A stretch of 64,000 nucleotides of DNA, taken from contig JXTC01000008.1 of the NCBI GenBank assembly GCA_002914845.1, positions 1,154,025-1,218,024 on the forward strand. Reading direction: 5' to 3'. The DNA is from Trema orientale (Eukaryota > Streptophyta > Magnoliopsida > Rosales > Cannabaceae). Position 1 is the stretch's first letter; every line of letters starts with the position of its first letter. The position numbers were made by a program, and so were the translations under genes. Shown one piece after another: positions 61,061 to 64,000 of the stretch. The notes under the pieces were generated by a model. It was not told the origin of the DNA and ran no database searches. It saw only the letters and a list, made by a program, of their open reading frames with translations.

Positions 61061-61480
61061 GTTTTATTATTTCTTAAGTGGGCTCACATATTAAATAGAA
61101 TTATATGTTATATGGTCTATCTAAATTAATGAACTGGATTAGTAATCTACTCAGTAGACTTTAGAGATAAATATATAGGTATAGGTTTTGTAATGTGTAG
61201 AAACCTAATACTAGTCCAATCGACTGATAGAATAGTTGATCTAGTATATAAAGATGGCTACAGAGTTGTGGTCTCTAAGTCAAATCATTCTATAGTTTTA
61301 CTCTTCACCTCTTCACCCATCTTAGAGAGAAAACCCATTGAATGATGCTAAAGGATTTAACTGTAAAAGGCTGCTATCCCTCTTGATCACATCACTATGG
61401 ATCTAGGAATTTGTTTCCGTTCTCAATAATTTATTTATGATAATTTGATATGATGATCCTAAGATTGTATCTAGTTATTT
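61061..61480. other. Non-CT segment between two pyrimidine tracts
   Basis: About 420 bp of ordinary composition with a TATATAAAG box near 61245. The words CTCACTAT lie on both sides (about 61051 and 61500), which would fit an insertion into a once continuous CT tract. No internal motif identifies it; this is speculative. Confidence 0.3.
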
Positions 61481-61484
61481 AATT

Positions 61485-61890
61485 ATGTCTTTTACTCACT
61501 CACTATGCTTTCTCTTCCCTCAAACTCTCGTTGCTTTCTTGGTTTTCATTCTATTTCTTTACTTTCTTTCTCTATATTTTCTCTCTTTACTCTTTTTCTT
61601 TACCTTCCCTCTACTCGCCCTATCTCTTTACTTTCTTTCTTCTCACTCTCTTAACTCTTTCTCTATTCACTTTTTCACTCTATATGCTTTCTATACTTTC
61701 TCTCTTCTTACTCTCTTTTTCTACATTTTATATCCTCTTACTTTCTCTCTTCTTAGTCTCTTTTTCTACATTTTATATCCTCTTATTTTCTCTCTCCTCA
61801 CCCTCCTTCTTCGTGTTCACACTCTCTCTTCAAACTCTCTCTCCTTATACTTTATCTTTACTTTCTTTTTCCTCACACTCTCTTTCTTTA
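61485..61890. repeat. Polypyrimidine (CT-rich) tract, second part
   Basis: About 400 bp of the same composition as the tract at 60550-61060. It contains a near-identical direct repeat of about 55 bp (unit with CTACATTTTATATCCTCTTA) at about 61710-61795. Confidence 0.85.
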
Positions 61891-61893
61891 ACG

Positions 61894-62057
61894 GGGAATG
61901 TTAAATACACTCTCATTTATATTCTCCAGTTTTACTACTTGACATGTGAATTCTATTATGATTTGTTATATTATTAAAATGTGAAACTGAATAGTAGAAT
62001 TTATATATTAAATAGTTAGTCGGGAGAGTTTAAAATAGGGTGTATTTAATATTCCTC
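61894..62057. mobile_element. MITE, about 164 bp
   Basis: Left end GGGAATGTTAAATACACTCT and, in reverse complement, right end GAGGAATATTAAATACACCC. The inner parts also pair (ATTCTCC / CTCTCCC). No target duplication could be fixed. Confidence 0.7.
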
Positions 62058-63948
62058 TTTTGTAATGGGATCTTCTAACATTATGTTTTATTTTCACTTC
62101 TCAAAGTAAAAAATAATAGTTATCAAGCATGTTTTAATTTTTTTTTTCAGAAAACAAAAAATGTAGTCAACTAAAACTTTTTGTTTTTAAAATTAAAAAA
62201 CAAAAAATAAGAAAAAATACTTTTGTTATTCTATTTAAAAAAATAGGAGAAAAATGCATATTAAAAAAAAAGTACTACCCAATGGGCCCTCAATAATATG
62301 GTTTTCGAAGATTTTCTAGAAAAGGTTTTGATCCTATTTTCCACTGCCAAAATCAATTTCTAAATTAATTTTACGAGTTTTCAAACATTTTATTCCATGC
62401 TTTGTAGCAAACAAATTTCCTGAAAGTGGTGAATTTGCATGTTTTCCCTCGGAGAAAGGGACATTATTTTTATTCTTTAAAAAAAAATTGAAATTCTCAA
62501 CTGAGGTTATATTTTTTTCCTTCACTCTTTAGAAAAATAGATTATTTTAGAAAATCCCCTAATATATCTGTCTAATTTTTAAAACTGGAAGTTCTAAGCT
62601 AGGAGGGTGGGTTGGCAATAAGTGCTTTTCAAATGGTTTGACTATGAAATTAAACTAATCATGACCTAATGTTAATATATAATAGCTTTCCCATTTTGTT
62701 TTCTTTTATTTAATATTTTTCTTAGTTCTATTATCTGTTTAAGAAAATAATCACAAGGAATCATGCGAAGAGGTTGGTGGGCTAGTGGTTGTAGGCCATT
62801 ACCTTGCAAAAGGTTCGCATCGTTTTTACTCAAACTAAATATATTTGTATTTTTATTTTCTTTTTTTGAACTAGCTATTTGTTTTTGGCATAGAAAAAGC
62901 TATATTATCTTCGAACTTTTTTTTTTCCGCCTTCTTAAATAGTAGGTAAATTAGGTAGGACCAAACTCCCATGAAAACCATGTTTTGTCTCTTTATTTTC
63001 TTTTTTGATTTTGAGGTCTACTACTTGTTAAGCAAACAGACCTCATTCTATTAATTATCAATGATAACGATTGATATGATTAAATTCTCTCTATAGGTAA
63101 TGCTGAGATTACACACCAAACATAATAAAATCTTGACCACCAATGAAATATAAGTAGGTTCCACATTTGTGTGAAGTCCTAGCTCTTAAATAGAAAGAAA
63201 ATACCAAATAAAAGAAGGAAAATATTAAAGAATTTGTTTGAAAAGAGTTGTGAAGTTTTGTGAAAATTGTAATTAACTAGTTATCAAGAAAAAAATAATA
63301 CTACGGTGCATTTAAAATACCCAGTATTATACGAGATGTCAATTTTTTTACTCAGATATGGAATTGTACTTCACATGAGATTGTTTGTGTGACTTAATAT
63401 ATTAATTATAACCACAAAGTAAAAAAAAATGGCATCTTATATGGCTGAGCACCTTAACATTACTCAAGAAAATGATACCTCCTCAAGCTAATATTTTCTA
63501 TAAATTTTCACAGAAAAACAAAAATTTGTACTACAAATAGATAAGTAAACATATAAATGAATAGAAAAGGCAAACACTTCTCCAGTTTCCATTTTCTATA
63601 GCTCATTACAAATTAGTAGACATAGCCTTAAAAGATTCTAAATATGGAGATATAATATTGTACTATACAAAATTTAGAATTTATTATGCAAATTGTCCAT
63701 TCTTGACAGTATTTTTTCTTTCAATTAACCATATTTATAATATGTTTTTATACTCACTGATCTACTAATGCTCTCATGGTGATAACCCCAATATTCATAA
63801 ATATTATCAATACTATTCTCATATATATATAAAATTATTTAAATATCTTATGCTCTAATAAACCCCAAAACACCTTATAGTATCCTGCCATCTACAACAA
63901 CTCGTCAGCACTAAATTGTGTTCAATTTTGTGTTCGACTGTATGATTA

Positions 63949-63950
<2 letters not shown>
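62058..63950. other. Intergenic A+T-rich region to the window end
   Basis: No coding region or delimited repeat is seen. The open frame at 62334-62525 (minus) shows no motif. Confidence 0.4.

Positions 63951-64000
<50 letters not shown>
63951..64000. repeat. (AT)n microsatellite, cut by the window end
   Basis: At least 25 uninterrupted AT units up to the last base. Confidence 0.95.

Noticed and set aside
61485-61977. Two long overlapping + open frames rich in Ser, Leu, Phe
   Set aside because: Produced by the CT-rich tract in two frames at once; no motif and no ATG context.
63090-63200. Possible relative of the MITE at 21150
   Set aside because: Shares only short phrases (GGTAATGCT, ACCAC); no inverted partner found.

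Overview
The window is nuclear DNA of a flowering plant, most likely a eudicot. It has widely spaced, intron-rich genes with GT-AG introns, a high A+T content, and dense, nested plant transposons. I cannot name the species from the sequence.

Three host genes lie on the + strand. (1) Bases 1-8380 hold the 3' part of a FAR1-RELATED SEQUENCE gene, a domesticated Mutator-type transposase acting as a transcription factor, closest in my memory to FRS3. Its start lies outside the window and its last intron is 4.5 kb. (2) Bases 18470-31989 hold a complete 11-exon gene for an 811-residue DUF639 membrane protein. (3) Bases 45567-50857 hold an EG45/plant-natriuretic-peptide-like secreted protein gene. 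Its second exon is split by a 618-bp hAT-type element with a perfect 8-bp target-site duplication, so it is probably a broken allele or pseudogene.

The remainder is mostly mobile DNA. A gag-only copia element with both LTRs and a 5-bp duplication sits in the last FRS intron (4301-6801). A degenerate Ty3/gypsy derivative spans about 10702-15056. A CGTGTCG-rich hAT MITE with 8-bp duplication is at 15938-16515. A copia LTR with its primer-binding site lies in DUF639 intron 6. A rearranged Mutator-like element (about 33621-38790) carries a MuDR-type transposase fragment facing a DUF1985 gene and is itself interrupted by a 1.55-kb LTR-like insertion. A MULE-type MITE with 9-bp duplication is at 41039-42068, and a chromovirus-like solo LTR at 55752-57819. 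There are also a PIF/Harbinger-like element, several fold-back MITEs, and decayed LINE fragments.

The feature I would look at first is the Mutator-like element. Both of its genes are preceded by arrays of the short word TCGAAA in mirror orientation (TTTCGA reading inward from each end). About 19 copies occur in roughly 500 bp of the DUF1985 intron. A second inverted-repeat element at about 10085-10553 carries the CpG-decayed version of the word, TTGAAA. This looks like a subterminal motif system specific to one MULE lineage. All boundaries were read by eye.
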